Source: Streptomyces rimosus subsp. rimosus
GTDB taxonomy: Bacteria > Actinomycetota > Actinomycetes > Streptomycetales > Streptomycetaceae
Direction of reading: 5' to 3'
Assembly (NCBI RefSeq): GCF_000720725.1
Contig: NZ_JOCQ01000059.1
Coordinates: 1 to 64,000 of the forward strand
DNA length: 64,000 bases
Both the position numbers and the translations under genes were made by a program. Shown one piece after another: positions 54,301 to 61,737 of this stretch. How positions within the stretch are numbered: the first letter of the stretch is position 1; every line of letters begins with the position of its first letter. Below the pieces are notes generated by a model. That model saw only the letters and a program-made list of their open reading frames with translations. It did not search any database and was not told the origin of the DNA.

Positions 54301-55145
54301 ACGTGGCGACCGTGGGCGCGCTGGTCGGCCCCGGCGACGTCATCATCGGCGACGTCTACAACCACGCCAGCATCCTCGACGGCTACCGGCTGTCGGGCGC
54401 CGAGGTCGTCACCTACGCGCACAACGACCTCGCCGACCTGGAACGCGCCCTGAAGAAGGCGGGGGACGCCGGCCGGCTGGTGGTCACCGACGCCGTCTTC
54501 AGCATGGACGGCGACGTGGCCGACCTGCCGGGCATCGTCGGACTGTGCGAGCGCTACGGCGCCCCGCTCATGGTGGACGAGGCGCACAGCCTCGGCGTGC
54601 TCGGCCGCACCGGACGCGGCATCACCGAACACTTCGGCATCGACCCGGCGCGCGTCGACGTGAAGATGGGCACGCTGTCCAAAACTGTGCCCAGCGCGGG
54701 TGGTTACGTCGCCGGGCCGAGCGACCTCGTCTTCGCGCTGAAGAACAACGCGCGCGGCTGGATGTTCTCCGCGGCTGTCACACCGGCCCAGGTGGCGGCG
54801 GCCAGAGCGGCGATCGAGGTGATCGACGCCGCTCCGCAGCTGCCCGGCGAACTGCAGGCCAGGACCTCGCGTTACCGGGAGCGGCTGCGGGCACTGGGCT
54901 TCGACACGCTCACGGGCCGGACGCCGGTCGTGCCGGTCATCTGCCGCAGCGCCGAGCAGGCGAACGCCATGGCCCGCGCGTGCCAGCTCGACGGGCTGTT
55001 CGTCCAGCCGATCGTCTACCCGGCGGTGCCGCGGACGCTGCCGCGGCTGCGGACCATCGTCAGCCTCAGCCACTCGGACGCCGATCTGGACACGGCCGTC
55101 GCGACGCTGGAGAAGGCCGGCCGGGCCTGCGGCCTCATCACCTGA
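51321..55145 (+). CDS. PKS D: DH-KR-ACP with C-terminal alpha-oxoamine synthase
   Basis: This 1274-residue protein completes the KS6-AT module. It has DH (H18 in HRIGDTPVLP, D178), KR (GGMGGIG at about 476; SSVSAVRANLGQSAY, LRD B-type-like) and ACP (S732), then a Pro/Ala linker with a VHRTP repeat. From about 885 there is an alpha-oxoamine synthase of the KAPA/ALA/SPT family: RHGTGAHGVRLLAGT, VFSSGYMANVA, VTDAVFSMDGD, VDEAHSLGVLG and the PLP lysine K1121 in GTLSKTVPSAGGYV. It should release the acyl chain from the ACP by decarboxylative condensation with an amino acid, giving an alpha-aminoketone. No thioesterase domain is present. ATG 51321 overlaps the AlkC stop. Confidence 0.93.
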   Translation: MSGAAAHLAATDPLVRDHRIGDTPVLPAAAQLDIMLTACDARRPDRVWTLENVTFSAPLRVTGPGVDLTVVTSDDGRCSLRSPGTDGEGAPVEHSTADVRGTPLPPPRYVDPAGLRAGCAEPVVLADVAAWRQTSGITYGPAYRAIRSAHRGPDRMLTVLRADTGPHGAGYVPPPLLDSVFQALGMLDGGVAGACLPWYVGRIVVRRRVSGTVFALVERDTTVQSRGGAVRGRATVCNQQGEVLIELDRITLKSSAARARTAEAQSRSAAGSVETVVWRKTEPAAAPPARDGALLLVSPQRVPAPAGRSVVHLTPEELTGERLGKVLAGTVVGAVVYAAPHGLAGAERVGEALQGVFALVRRLAAHPPMPDLLMVTSGAQQVAGEETVDPFMTSLWGLGRTVAVEHPRATVRLVDLEPGAGLTATALEQVLGHAGPELARRAGSWYRPELEPDGHPTRSPSGAQGPRLRGGRFLITGGMGGIGLRVAEFLAAEGCAHLTLVGRNVPGTGETRARLDRLGSRCRLDTVAADVRQLPNVLDGAERYDGVFHAAGVLRDGLARTLTPDWVEDVLGPKIGGVHAIADLIAGSGSPDFVALFSSVSAVRANLGQSAYATANSYLDGYAARRRAAGEPWFSLGWGLWNVGMGAEIAPKAATHGVPVLTADRGVALLRTVLGRPPAHYVLTAAHAKEESMTAVTPERGLWPSLTTALKKVLHVDDVAPEDDLLELGLDSMMAVELAASLSADGFETDPMSFFDHSTVGELARHLQPLAGTAPAPATAPVEAPAAPAPVPDPAPPVPPAREPERSAPAAAVHRTPTPTAAVHRTPADSFVPDWDRYRDPSPAGPKATGTAPAPEAPRPRTHTLRRTLPGRLTSRPDGTFLDRRIDALSAEDRAVVAQDAYFYEPVIEETRGAYIKFDGRWFLNFASYSYLGLIGHDYIEQQTLRAVERHGTGAHGVRLLAGTLQLHRELELALARFLGTEDAVVFSSGYMANVATVGALVGPGDVIIGDVYNHASILDGYRLSGAEVVTYAHNDLADLERALKKAGDAGRLVVTDAVFSMDGDVADLPGIVGLCERYGAPLMVDEAHSLGVLGRTGRGITEHFGIDPARVDVKMGTLSKTVPSAGGYVAGPSDLVFALKNNARGWMFSAAVTPAQVAAARAAIEVIDAAPQLPGELQARTSRYRERLRALGFDTLTGRTPVVPVICRSAEQANAMARACQLDGLFVQPIVYPAVPRTLPRLRTIVSLSHSDADLDTAVATLEKAGRACGLIT

Positions 55146-55220
55146 CCGGTGGGGCCGGACACGGCGCGCCGGCCGGACGGCACGTCGCACGACCACACGG
55201 ACAACCAAGGGGGAACGCAC

Positions 55221-55538
55221 ATGATGGACATGACGGACACCGACCGGACGGCATTCTTCTCGGCCGTACTGAAGGCCATCGCCTCGACCCGTAACCACGG
55301 CACCGACGAGGACGAGCACGTCAAGGGCGTGGTGGAACCGGCCGCGCGGATCCGCGCCGTCGAGGAGGAGGCCAAGGACCGGCAGCTCACCCCCGGTGAG
55401 ACCGGTGAGGTGCTGGACCTGCTGGAGACCACGTTCCGCACCAAACGCACCCCGGACGAGGAGCGGGAGTACTACCTCCAGTACATCGAGAAGGTCTCCG
55501 GCGTCAGCCGGGCCTCGCTGGGCGTGTCCACCTGGTGA
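55221..55538 (+). CDS. small unknown protein of the operon, 105 aa
   Basis: Not recognised. The product is acidic and mostly helical (FFSAVLKAIASTRNHG, EHVKGVVEPAARIRAVEEEA, EVLDLLETTFRTKRTPDEER). It has no carrier-protein GxDS serine, no cysteines and no signal peptide. It is in the right place to be a cluster gene: 75 nt after PKS D, with AGGGGGAAC before ATG 55221, and its stop overlaps the next start (GTGA). A role as a PKS partner or binding protein is only a guess. Confidence 0.7.
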   Translation: MMDMTDTDRTAFFSAVLKAIASTRNHGTDEDEHVKGVVEPAARIRAVEEEAKDRQLTPGETGEVLDLLETTFRTKRTPDEEREYYLQYIEKVSGVSRASLGVSTW

Positions 55539-56683
55539 ACACCTCCGAGATCGCGTGGTACAGCCACGAGATGTGCTTCTGGCACGACCCCGGGCCCGGC
55601 TCGGGGTACGTGCCGGTGGGACCGGGCGTCGAACCGCTCCGCCAGTTCGCGGTCGACCCCGACCTGCGCCGGGCCGAGGGGCTGGTCAAGGCGTCGGGCG
55701 TACTGGACCGGTACACCTGCGTCACTCCGGCCCCGGCCTCCGACGAGGACCTTCTGCTGGTGCACGTGCCGGAACACATCGAGCGCGTCGAAGCGATGTC
55801 GGCGCTCGGCGGGGGCGACGCCGGCGCGTACGCGCAGGTCAACCACCACAGCGCACAGGCCGCGAGACTCGCCGCGGGCGCCTCCGCGCAAGCTGTCCGG
55901 CAGGTCCTGGACGGGCGGTTCCGACGGGCGTACTGCCTGGTCCGTCCGCCCGGCCACCACGCGGAACCCGACCGGGCGATGGCCCTGTGCCTCTACAACA
56001 ACGTCGCGATCGCCGCGCGGGCCGCGCAGCGTCAGGGGGCGCGCCGGGTACTGATCCTGGACTGGGACGTGCACCACGGCAACGGCATCCAGCGCGTGTT
56101 CTACGACGACCCCGACGTGCTGTACGTGTCGATCCACCAGGACGGCCTGTTCCCGCCGGCCTCCGGCCTCGTCATGGAGACGGGCACGGGCGCCGGCACG
56201 GGCAGCACGCTCAACGTCCCGCTGCCCCCGGGGACGGGACATGACGCCTACCTCGCCGTCATCGGCCGCGTCGTGGCGCCCGCGGTCCGCGCGTTCGGCC
56301 CCGAACTGATCCTGGTCGCGGCGGGCGTGGATGCGGGCGGGCACGACCCGATGGGCCGGATGCTGTGCACCAGCCGGACGTTCCACGCCATGACGTCGAT
56401 GGTGTGCGGGCTCGCCGACGAACTGTCCGGGGGCCGGATCGTCTTCGTCCACGAAGGCGGTTACTCGGCGTGGTACCAGCCGACGCTCGTCCTCGGCACG
56501 GCCAGTGCGATCGCCGGGCTGCCCGCCCCGCAGGACCCCTTCCTGCATGCGCTGGACCATCTGCCGGGCCAGCGCCTGCAGCCCCACCAGAGCCGGGTGA
56601 TCGAGCATCTGGAGGCCCGTCACCCGCTGCTGCACCGCCGCCCGGCGGACGCCGGCACCGTACGGGGAGCGGCCCATGAGTAG
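55535..56683 (+). CDS. HDAC-like (class II) zinc amidohydrolase
   Basis: The 382-residue arginase/deacetylase-fold protein shows RPPGHHAEPD (H141-H142), DWDVHHGNGIQ (zinc ligands D178, H180) and AAGVDAGGHDPMG (zinc ligand D266). Length and motifs match bacterial class II histone deacetylase-like and acetylpolyamine amidohydrolases. In this operon it probably cleaves an amide on the metabolite: the N-formyl group placed by PKS A is the obvious candidate. The GTG start at 55535 overlaps the previous stop, and its own stop overlaps the thioesterase start. Confidence 0.87.
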   Translation: MNTSEIAWYSHEMCFWHDPGPGSGYVPVGPGVEPLRQFAVDPDLRRAEGLVKASGVLDRYTCVTPAPASDEDLLLVHVPEHIERVEAMSALGGGDAGAYAQVNHHSAQAARLAAGASAQAVRQVLDGRFRRAYCLVRPPGHHAEPDRAMALCLYNNVAIAARAAQRQGARRVLILDWDVHHGNGIQRVFYDDPDVLYVSIHQDGLFPPASGLVMETGTGAGTGSTLNVPLPPGTGHDAYLAVIGRVVAPAVRAFGPELILVAAGVDAGGHDPMGRMLCTSRTFHAMTSMVCGLADELSGGRIVFVHEGGYSAWYQPTLVLGTASAIAGLPAPQDPFLHALDHLPGQRLQPHQSRVIEHLEARHPLLHRRPADAGTVRGAAHE

Positions 56684-57506
56684 CTGGTGGACGACCATCG
56701 GCGCCGGCGCCCGCCCGGCGCCCCGGTTCCGGGTGGTGGCCCTTCCGCACGCGGGCGGCTGGCCCTCCGCGTTCCGCTCCTGGTGGCAGGTGCTGCCCGA
56801 AGACGTCGAACTCGTCGTGGCCCAGCTGCCGGGCCGGGGCGCCCGTATCAACGAAGAGCCGCTGACCCGCGTCGAACCTCTTGTCGACGCGCTCAGCCGA
56901 CATCTCACGGACCTGCCCGAGCTGCCGTACGCGGTCATCGGGCACAGCTTCGGCGGCCTGCTGGCGTACGAACTCACCCGGAACATGGAGCGGAAGGGGC
57001 TCGCGCCCGAGCTGCTGGCCGTCTCGGCGCGCCAGCCCCCCTGCTTCGCCGGCGAACCGCCCGCCACCCACCTCAGGAGCGACGCGGACCTGCTGGCGCA
57101 CCTGCTGGACATCGGCGGCATCACACCGCAGCTGCTGGGCCGGGCCGACCTCGTGCGGCCGTCGCTGCGCGCCATCCGTGCGGACCTTGAGGCGATGGAG
57201 CGGTACGAGCGCCCGCTGTCGGGGACCGGCGTGCCCGTCCTGGCGCTCGGAGCTGTCGACGACCCCGTCGTCATCGCCGAACGGCTGCACCTGTGGTCCC
57301 TGGAGACGACCGGCGGCTTTCGCCGGCTGATGTTCACCGGCGGCCATTTCTACCTCTATGAAGCCCCGCACGCCGCGGCCGTCGCCCGCCACCTGGTGGC
57401 CGGCCGCCCCGGTGCACCGGGCGAGGGCCGTGTCCCCCGCCCGCCCCGCCGCCCGGCACCCGTTCCGGCCGGCGATCCGAAGCACTCCTTGGAGGAGACA
57501 AGTTGA
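56676..57506 (+). CDS. type II thioesterase
   Basis: This 276-residue alpha/beta hydrolase has FRVVALPHAGGWPSAFRSWW, GHSFGG (S91) and a late FTGGHFYLYE histidine motif. Type II thioesterases remove misprimed or stalled acyl groups from PKS/NRPS carrier proteins. This is an editing role rather than product release, which the oxoamine synthase should do. The C-terminal 40 residues are Pro/Arg-rich and not part of the fold. It overlaps the amidohydrolase (8 nt) and the exporter (TTGA). Confidence 0.9.
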   Translation: MSSWWTTIGAGARPAPRFRVVALPHAGGWPSAFRSWWQVLPEDVELVVAQLPGRGARINEEPLTRVEPLVDALSRHLTDLPELPYAVIGHSFGGLLAYELTRNMERKGLAPELLAVSARQPPCFAGEPPATHLRSDADLLAHLLDIGGITPQLLGRADLVRPSLRAIRADLEAMERYERPLSGTGVPVLALGAVDDPVVIAERLHLWSLETTGGFRRLMFTGGHFYLYEAPHAAAVARHLVAGRPGAPGEGRVPRPPRRPAPVPAGDPKHSLEETS

Positions 57507-59062
57507 GCACCGTCACCGATACCTCCCACCGGGCCGGGCCACGGGAGTGGCTGGGCCTGGCCGTGCTGGCGCTTCCCACGCTGCTGCTGTCGATCGACGT
57601 GAGCGTGCTGCACCTGGCGGTCCCGCACATCAGTGAGGGCCTGAACCCCTCGGCCGCCCAGATGCTGTGGATCATCGACATCTACGGTTTCCTGATCGCC
57701 GGCTTCCTGGTGACCATGGGCACGCTGGGTGACCGCGTCGGCCGCCGGAAACTGCTGCTGATCGGCGCCGCGGCCTTCGGCGTGGCATCGGTCGCCGCCG
57801 CCTACGCCAACGGCCCGGCCGCGCTGATCGCGGCCCGCGCGGCGCTGGGCATCGCCGGTGCCACCCTGATGCCGTCCACCCTGGCACTGATCAGCAACAT
57901 GTTCCGGGACGCCCGGCAGCGCGGGGTGGCCATCGCCATCTGGATCACGATGTTCTCCGTGGGCATCGCGCTCGGCCCGGTGGTCGGCGGCGCCATGCTG
58001 GAGTTCTTCTGGTGGGGTTCGGTGTTCCTGCTCGGCGTGCCCATCATGGCGCTGCTGCTGGTGGCCGGTCCGGTGCTGCTCCCGGAGTACCGCGACGTGC
58101 GGGCGGGCCGGATCGACCTGGCCAGCGTGGCCCTGTCCCTGGGGACGATACTGCCGGTGATCTACGGCCTGAAGGAGATCGCCAACGACGGGGTGTCCGT
58201 GCCGCCGCTGCTGATCCTCGTCGCGGGCCTGGTCGTGGGGGCGGTGTTCGTCCGCCGGCAGCGCACCGTGCGGAGCCCGCTGCTGGACTTCCGTCTGTTC
58301 GGCAATCCCGCCTTCCGCACGTCCCTGGTGACGCTGCTGCTGTGCATGCTGGTCGCGGGCGGCACCTACCTGTTCGTGACGCAGTATCTGCAACTCGTGG
58401 GCGGGCTCTCGCCGATGAAGGCCGGTCTGTACCTGCTGCCCGCCGCCTTCGCCCTCATCGTGACGTCCGTCGTGTCCCCGATCGCCGCGGGCAGGATCCG
58501 GCCCGCGTACGTCGTCGCCGTCGGCCTGGGCGTCTCGGCGCTGGGCCACGTCATGCTGGCCCTCGCGGACAGCACGTCCGGGATCGCGCAGGTCGTCACC
58601 GGTTTCGCCTTCGTGTACGCGGGCGGCGGCCCGCTCATCGCGCTGGGCACCGACATCGTGGTCGGGTCGGCGCCGCCCGAGCAGGCCGGGTCCGCCGCGG
58701 CCATGTCGGAGACCAGCACCGAACTGGGCATGGCTCTCGGCGTGGCGGTTCTCGGCAGCGTCGCCACCGCCGTGTACCGCGGCGGTGTGGACGTTCCCGC
58801 CGGTGTCCCGGACGGTGCCGGTGACACCCTCGCCGGCGCGCTGAAGGCGGCGAAGGACCTGTCCTCGGACGTGGCCGCGGCATTCGTCGACTCGGGCCGG
58901 GCCGCGTTCACCGACGGCATGAACGTCATCGGCGTCATCGGCGCACTGCTGGCGCTCGGGACGGCCGTACTGGTGGCGGTCGTCATCAAGAGCCCGCCCA
59001 CGGGCGCGGCCGAGGAGTCCGCCGGGAGCCCCGTCGAGCCCGCGGAGCAGCCGGCCTCATGA
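57503..59062 (+). CDS. MFS exporter, DHA2/14-TMS family
   Basis: The 519-residue transporter has about 14 hydrophobic segments. Its DHA2 signature includes LALPTLLLSIDVSVLHLAVP, GTLGDRVGRRKLLLIGAAAF (loop 2-3 motif A) and AIWITMFSVGIALGPVVGG (motif C of drug:H+ antiporters). It is last in the PKS operon and very likely exports the product. The TTG start at 57503, with GGAGGAGAC in front, overlaps the thioesterase stop. A hairpin terminator follows. Confidence 0.9.
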   Translation: MSTVTDTSHRAGPREWLGLAVLALPTLLLSIDVSVLHLAVPHISEGLNPSAAQMLWIIDIYGFLIAGFLVTMGTLGDRVGRRKLLLIGAAAFGVASVAAAYANGPAALIAARAALGIAGATLMPSTLALISNMFRDARQRGVAIAIWITMFSVGIALGPVVGGAMLEFFWWGSVFLLGVPIMALLLVAGPVLLPEYRDVRAGRIDLASVALSLGTILPVIYGLKEIANDGVSVPPLLILVAGLVVGAVFVRRQRTVRSPLLDFRLFGNPAFRTSLVTLLLCMLVAGGTYLFVTQYLQLVGGLSPMKAGLYLLPAAFALIVTSVVSPIAAGRIRPAYVVAVGLGVSALGHVMLALADSTSGIAQVVTGFAFVYAGGGPLIALGTDIVVGSAPPEQAGSAAAMSETSTELGMALGVAVLGSVATAVYRGGVDVPAGVPDGAGDTLAGALKAAKDLSSDVAAAFVDSGRAAFTDGMNVIGVIGALLALGTAVLVAVVIKSPPTGAAEESAGSPVEPAEQPAS

Positions 59063-59071
59063 GCCGGGAGC

Positions 59072-59108
59072 GCGGGTGGCGTTCGGCGCAACAGGGAACG
59101 CCACCCGC
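59072..59108 (+). terminator. operon terminator after the MFS exporter
   Basis: A 13-bp stem: GCGGGTGGCGTTC (59072-59084), 11-nt loop, GAACGCCACCCGC (59096-59108). A second hairpin, TCGCCACCGC ... GCGGTGGCGA at 59145-59173, follows just before the next promoter. Confidence 0.85.
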
Positions 59109-59179
59109 CGTCACGTGTGCCGAGTGCCGAGTGCCGAAGGACCATCGCCACCGCACCTCACGGGCGGTGGCGACCCGTG

Positions 59180-59230
59180 TTGACATACCGATGGTACGTC
59201 ATTAGGTTCACTCGCATACCTTCGGTACGT
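59180..59230 (+). promoter_or_regulatory. promoter with two TetR-type operators
   Basis: A good -35 TTGACA (59180-59185) and -10 TAGGTT (59203-59208, 17-bp spacer) lie 40-60 nt before the glyoxalase start. Operator 1, CATACCGATGGTACGT (59184-59199), overlaps the -35 and spacer. Operator 2, CATACCTTCGGTACGT (59215-59230), covers the start region. The same motif occurs in front of the tetR gene. Confidence 0.78.
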
Positions 59231-59248
59231 GACTGGAGATGGCACTCC

Positions 59249-59623
59249 ATGCTGACCAGCCTGCGCCCGGTGATCTGCACCTCATGCCTTGAGGAGTCCC
59301 GCGAGTTCTACACCCAGCTGTTCGGTTTCGAGGTCACTCACGAAACGGCGTGGCATGTCGGCCTCGGCCGGCCCGGTCCGCCACCTTGCGAACTCGCCCT
59401 TCTGGACCACACGCACCCGGCTCTGCCGGAGCCACGGCGACGGCCGCTGCGTACGGTCCGCCTCACCCTCGAAGTCGAGGGCGGAGAGCGGGAGCTGGCA
59501 CGTATAGCCGCCTGTGGCGGACCGGCGGGGAGGCGCGGGCCCGGCACCGGAACGGCGGCGGGGGCCGACCTGTTCGTCACGGACCCGAACGGTGTGCTCA
59601 TCCATGTCGTCGCACTGAAATGA
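59249..59623 (+). CDS. glyoxalase/bleomycin-resistance-fold (VOC) protein
   Basis: This 124-residue single-domain VOC protein has SLRPVICTSCLEESREFYTQ with LFGFEVTHET, a middle strand pair, and DLFVTDPNGVLIHVVALK. VOC members include antibiotic-binding resistance proteins, dioxygenases and isomerases. The metal-binding residues are only partly clear. ATG 59249 has GGAG nearby. The promoter carries two operators that match the downstream TetR gene, so expression is probably induced by the TetR ligand. It is not part of the PKS operon (a terminator lies between) but could be an inducible resistance gene. Confidence 0.78.
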   Translation: MLTSLRPVICTSCLEESREFYTQLFGFEVTHETAWHVGLGRPGPPPCELALLDHTHPALPEPRRRPLRTVRLTLEVEGGERELARIAACGGPAGRRGPGTGTAAGADLFVTDPNGVLIHVVALK

Positions 59624-59670
59624 CCGATCGGCGCTCGCCGAGGATCGGTGTTCGAAGGGGGAGGGCGATC

Positions 59671-60276
59671 ATGCCCGGAAGAGTCGATCCCGAGGTGGCG
59701 GTCGCGGTCATGCGTGCCGCGGGTCTCGAACCGCTGGCGCCGTATCCCGGGGCCAACGTGGCCTGGAGCAGCCGCTGCACGAAGAACGCGCACCTTGTCG
59801 CGCCCACCTTCGCCTCGGTGCGCGTCGGCGCGAGCGCGGGATGCCGTTACTGCGGACGCATCGCCGCGGGGGAGCGGCGGCGGGCCGCCGGGCGGGCCCG
59901 GGCCGAGGCGGACATGCGTGCCGCGGGTTTCGAGCCGCTGGAGCCGTACCCCGGGGCCCGGGCCCGGTGGCCCTGCCGCCATGTGGTCTGCGGCCGTACC
60001 GTCCATCCGCGGCTGTTCGGCATCCGTGCCGGCAAGGGCGGCTGCCGTGCTTGTGCGGGACGGGCGCCGGTGGACCAGGAGACCGCCGAGGCGGAGATGC
60101 GCGCGGTCGGCATGGAGCCGCTGGAGCCCTTCCCGGGCCGGGTCCGCGACAGGTGGATGTGCCGCTGCGCGATGTGCGGTCACGTCGGCAGCCCCACCCT
60201 CAACAACATCCGCCGCGGTCAGGGCGGGTGCTACGCCTGCGCCCAGCGCGCCGCGGGCCTACGCCGTGCGAGCTGA
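59671..60276 (+). CDS. triple-repeat zinc-ribbon (treble-clef) protein
   Basis: The 201-residue protein has three tandem repeats of about 55 residues, beginning VAVAVMRAAGLEPLAPYPGA, RAEADMRAAGFEPLEPYPGA and TAEAEMRAVGMEPLEPFPGR. Each ends in a C-x2-C pair (CRYC, CRAC, CYAC), and repeats 2 and 3 have a second Cys group (CRHVVC, CRCAMC). This fits the treble-clef/zinc-ribbon repeats found in DNA-binding accessory proteins. Repeat 1 has lost part of its first ligand pair. Function unknown. ATG 59671 follows AGGGGGAGG. It lies 47 nt after the glyoxalase gene and is probably co-transcribed. Confidence 0.72.
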   Translation: MPGRVDPEVAVAVMRAAGLEPLAPYPGANVAWSSRCTKNAHLVAPTFASVRVGASAGCRYCGRIAAGERRRAAGRARAEADMRAAGFEPLEPYPGARARWPCRHVVCGRTVHPRLFGIRAGKGGCRACAGRAPVDQETAEAEMRAVGMEPLEPFPGRVRDRWMCRCAMCGHVGSPTLNNIRRGQGGCYACAQRAAGLRRAS

Positions 60277-60308
60277 CGGGCCCGCCCGTACACCGACCCG
60301 CACGGAAG

Positions 60309-60334
60309 CGGGCGCCCCGCACCCGGGGCGCCCG
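60309..60334. terminator. bidirectional terminator
   Basis: An 11-bp stem CGGGCGCCCCG / CGGGGCGCCCG with loop CACC, between the convergent zinc-ribbon and TetR genes. Confidence 0.82.
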
Positions 60335-60397
60335 TCGTGCGGAGGTGTGCCCGCTACCCGGCGGAGTGCCCGCCACCCGGCAGGGCGCCCGTCGGTG

Positions 60398-60988
60398 TCA
60401 CTTGACCCGCAGGGCCTCCAGCATCGTCACCAGCGCCGCCTGCGTGTCGTCCAGATCGCCGGGGCCCGTCGAGGTGGCCAGCCACAGTGCCGCCTCGTTC
60501 ATCGCGCCCGACAGCAGATGGGTGAGCGGCTCGACGGGTTGCGCGGCGATCCGCCCCGCACCGACGAGGTCCCCGAGCACCTGTGCCAGGTGCCGCCCGG
60601 AGGTCGTCTCGTTCATGGCCCGCCACTCGCTCCAGCCGAGGACGGCGGGTCCGTCGACGAGCATGATCCGCTGGATCGCGGGATCGGTGGACACGCTGAG
60701 GAACGCCTGGCATCCGGAGACCAGCTGCTCCCAGGAGTCCTCCCGGGCATCCGCCGTCTCGGCGATCCGCTCGGCCACCTCCTGCTGCACCTGCTCCAGT
60801 ACGGCCCGGAACAAGTCGGCCTTACCGGTGAAGTGGTGGTACAGCGCGCCTTTGGTGACCCCCGCCGCCCGGACGATCTCCGAAAGTCCCACACTCCCGT
60901 AGCCCAGCGTGGAGAACAGCCGCCTGCCCTCCCGCACCAGCGCCTGCCGGGTCTGCTCCCGCTGCTGAGCCCGAATTCCTTGAGTCAT
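60398..60988 (-). CDS. TetR-family transcriptional regulator
   Basis: The 196-residue repressor has an N-terminal TetR helix-turn-helix (about 10-55: ALVREGRRLFSTLGYGSVGL, IVRAAGVTKGALYHHFTGKADLF) and a helical ligand-binding domain. ATG 60988 follows GGGGAGAGG. Its own promoter has the operator ACGTACTGAAGGTACGT (61005-61021), and the same motif occurs twice before the glyoxalase gene. It therefore probably represses both itself and the glyoxalase/zinc-ribbon unit until a small molecule binds. Confidence 0.9.
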   Translation of the reverse strand: MTQGIRAQQREQTRQALVREGRRLFSTLGYGSVGLSEIVRAAGVTKGALYHHFTGKADLFRAVLEQVQQEVAERIAETADAREDSWEQLVSGCQAFLSVSTDPAIQRIMLVDGPAVLGWSEWRAMNETTSGRHLAQVLGDLVGAGRIAAQPVEPLTHLLSGAMNEAALWLATSTGPGDLDDTQAALVTMLEALRVK

Positions 60989-61004
60989 CCTCTCCCCGTT
61001 CTTC

Positions 61005-61021
61005 ACGTACTGAAGGTACGT
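61005..61021 (-). promoter_or_regulatory. TetR auto-operator
   Basis: The inverted repeat ACGTACTGAAGGTACGT lies just upstream of the tetR start. On the minus strand the sequence TTGACG (a -35-like hexamer) overlaps it, as TTGACA overlaps operator 1 of the glyoxalase promoter. Confidence 0.72.
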
Positions 61022-61737
61022 CAACTTGGCCCGTGGTGGCGATGCGTCCGCCGGAACGAGTGAGAACACCGAGAACCGATGCGTCCGCATCGGTATGCTT
61101 GCCTCAGTATTGGGGAGTCCCCTCGCCCGCACGTCGCTGACCTGCGCCTGCGACAAAGCCCAGGAAGCCACAAGCCGGGACACGCACGGGCTGTGCTGCT
61201 GCACCTGTGGCGACAGCGCCCCGACACCCACAAGCACCTCCTGGCCTGGCTCGGCCGAGCATCTGAAGCTGATCGCACGCGGGCTGGCCACCGCTGCGGA
61301 GGCGGACGCCGTCGGCCCCACCGTGCGGGCTCGGCTTCTTAAGCGGGCTCAGGCGCCCGCCGAGGCCGTGGCCAAGACGGTCGCGTTCGTCTGCCAGAGC
61401 CAGTTCGCTGACCACTACCTTCACCAGGCGCTCGTACGCTTGCGCCACATCCTGGGCGGCACCGAATGGGACACCGCTGTCACCACAGCCGAGATGGCCC
61501 TGCGTTCGATGTCCGGCCAGGACTATCAGCTCCCCCTGGTAGGGGACAGGGGCAGCAAATGGGCCGTCGCCCCCCCGCCATCTCGCCGGCCACCGACCCT
61601 TCCAAGCGCATGCCCCCTGCCGGGAGCGTGTACAGCATCTGCTTCTCGGATAGGTCGGGGAAGCTGACCAGGAGGCTCCTGATCGATTCGAGTGCCTTGG
61701 ACCGCGTTTGAGATCTCTGGCCTGGGACGATCCTTCG
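61022..61737. other. 716-nt stretch with no supported gene
   Basis: An open + frame (61026-61667) crosses the stretch and has a short helix-rich part (EHLKLIARGLATAAEADAVG ... FADHYLHQALVRLRHILGG). The frame on both sides of it is low-complexity and a second frame looks equally plausible, so this may be a frameshifted relic of a larger gene. I could not identify the family. Confidence 0.4.

Noticed and set aside
50203..59062. Oxazole-forming cyclodehydratase like those of oxazolomycin/conglobatin pathways
   Set aside because: None of the cluster genes matches one, so an oxazole starter is possible but unsupported.
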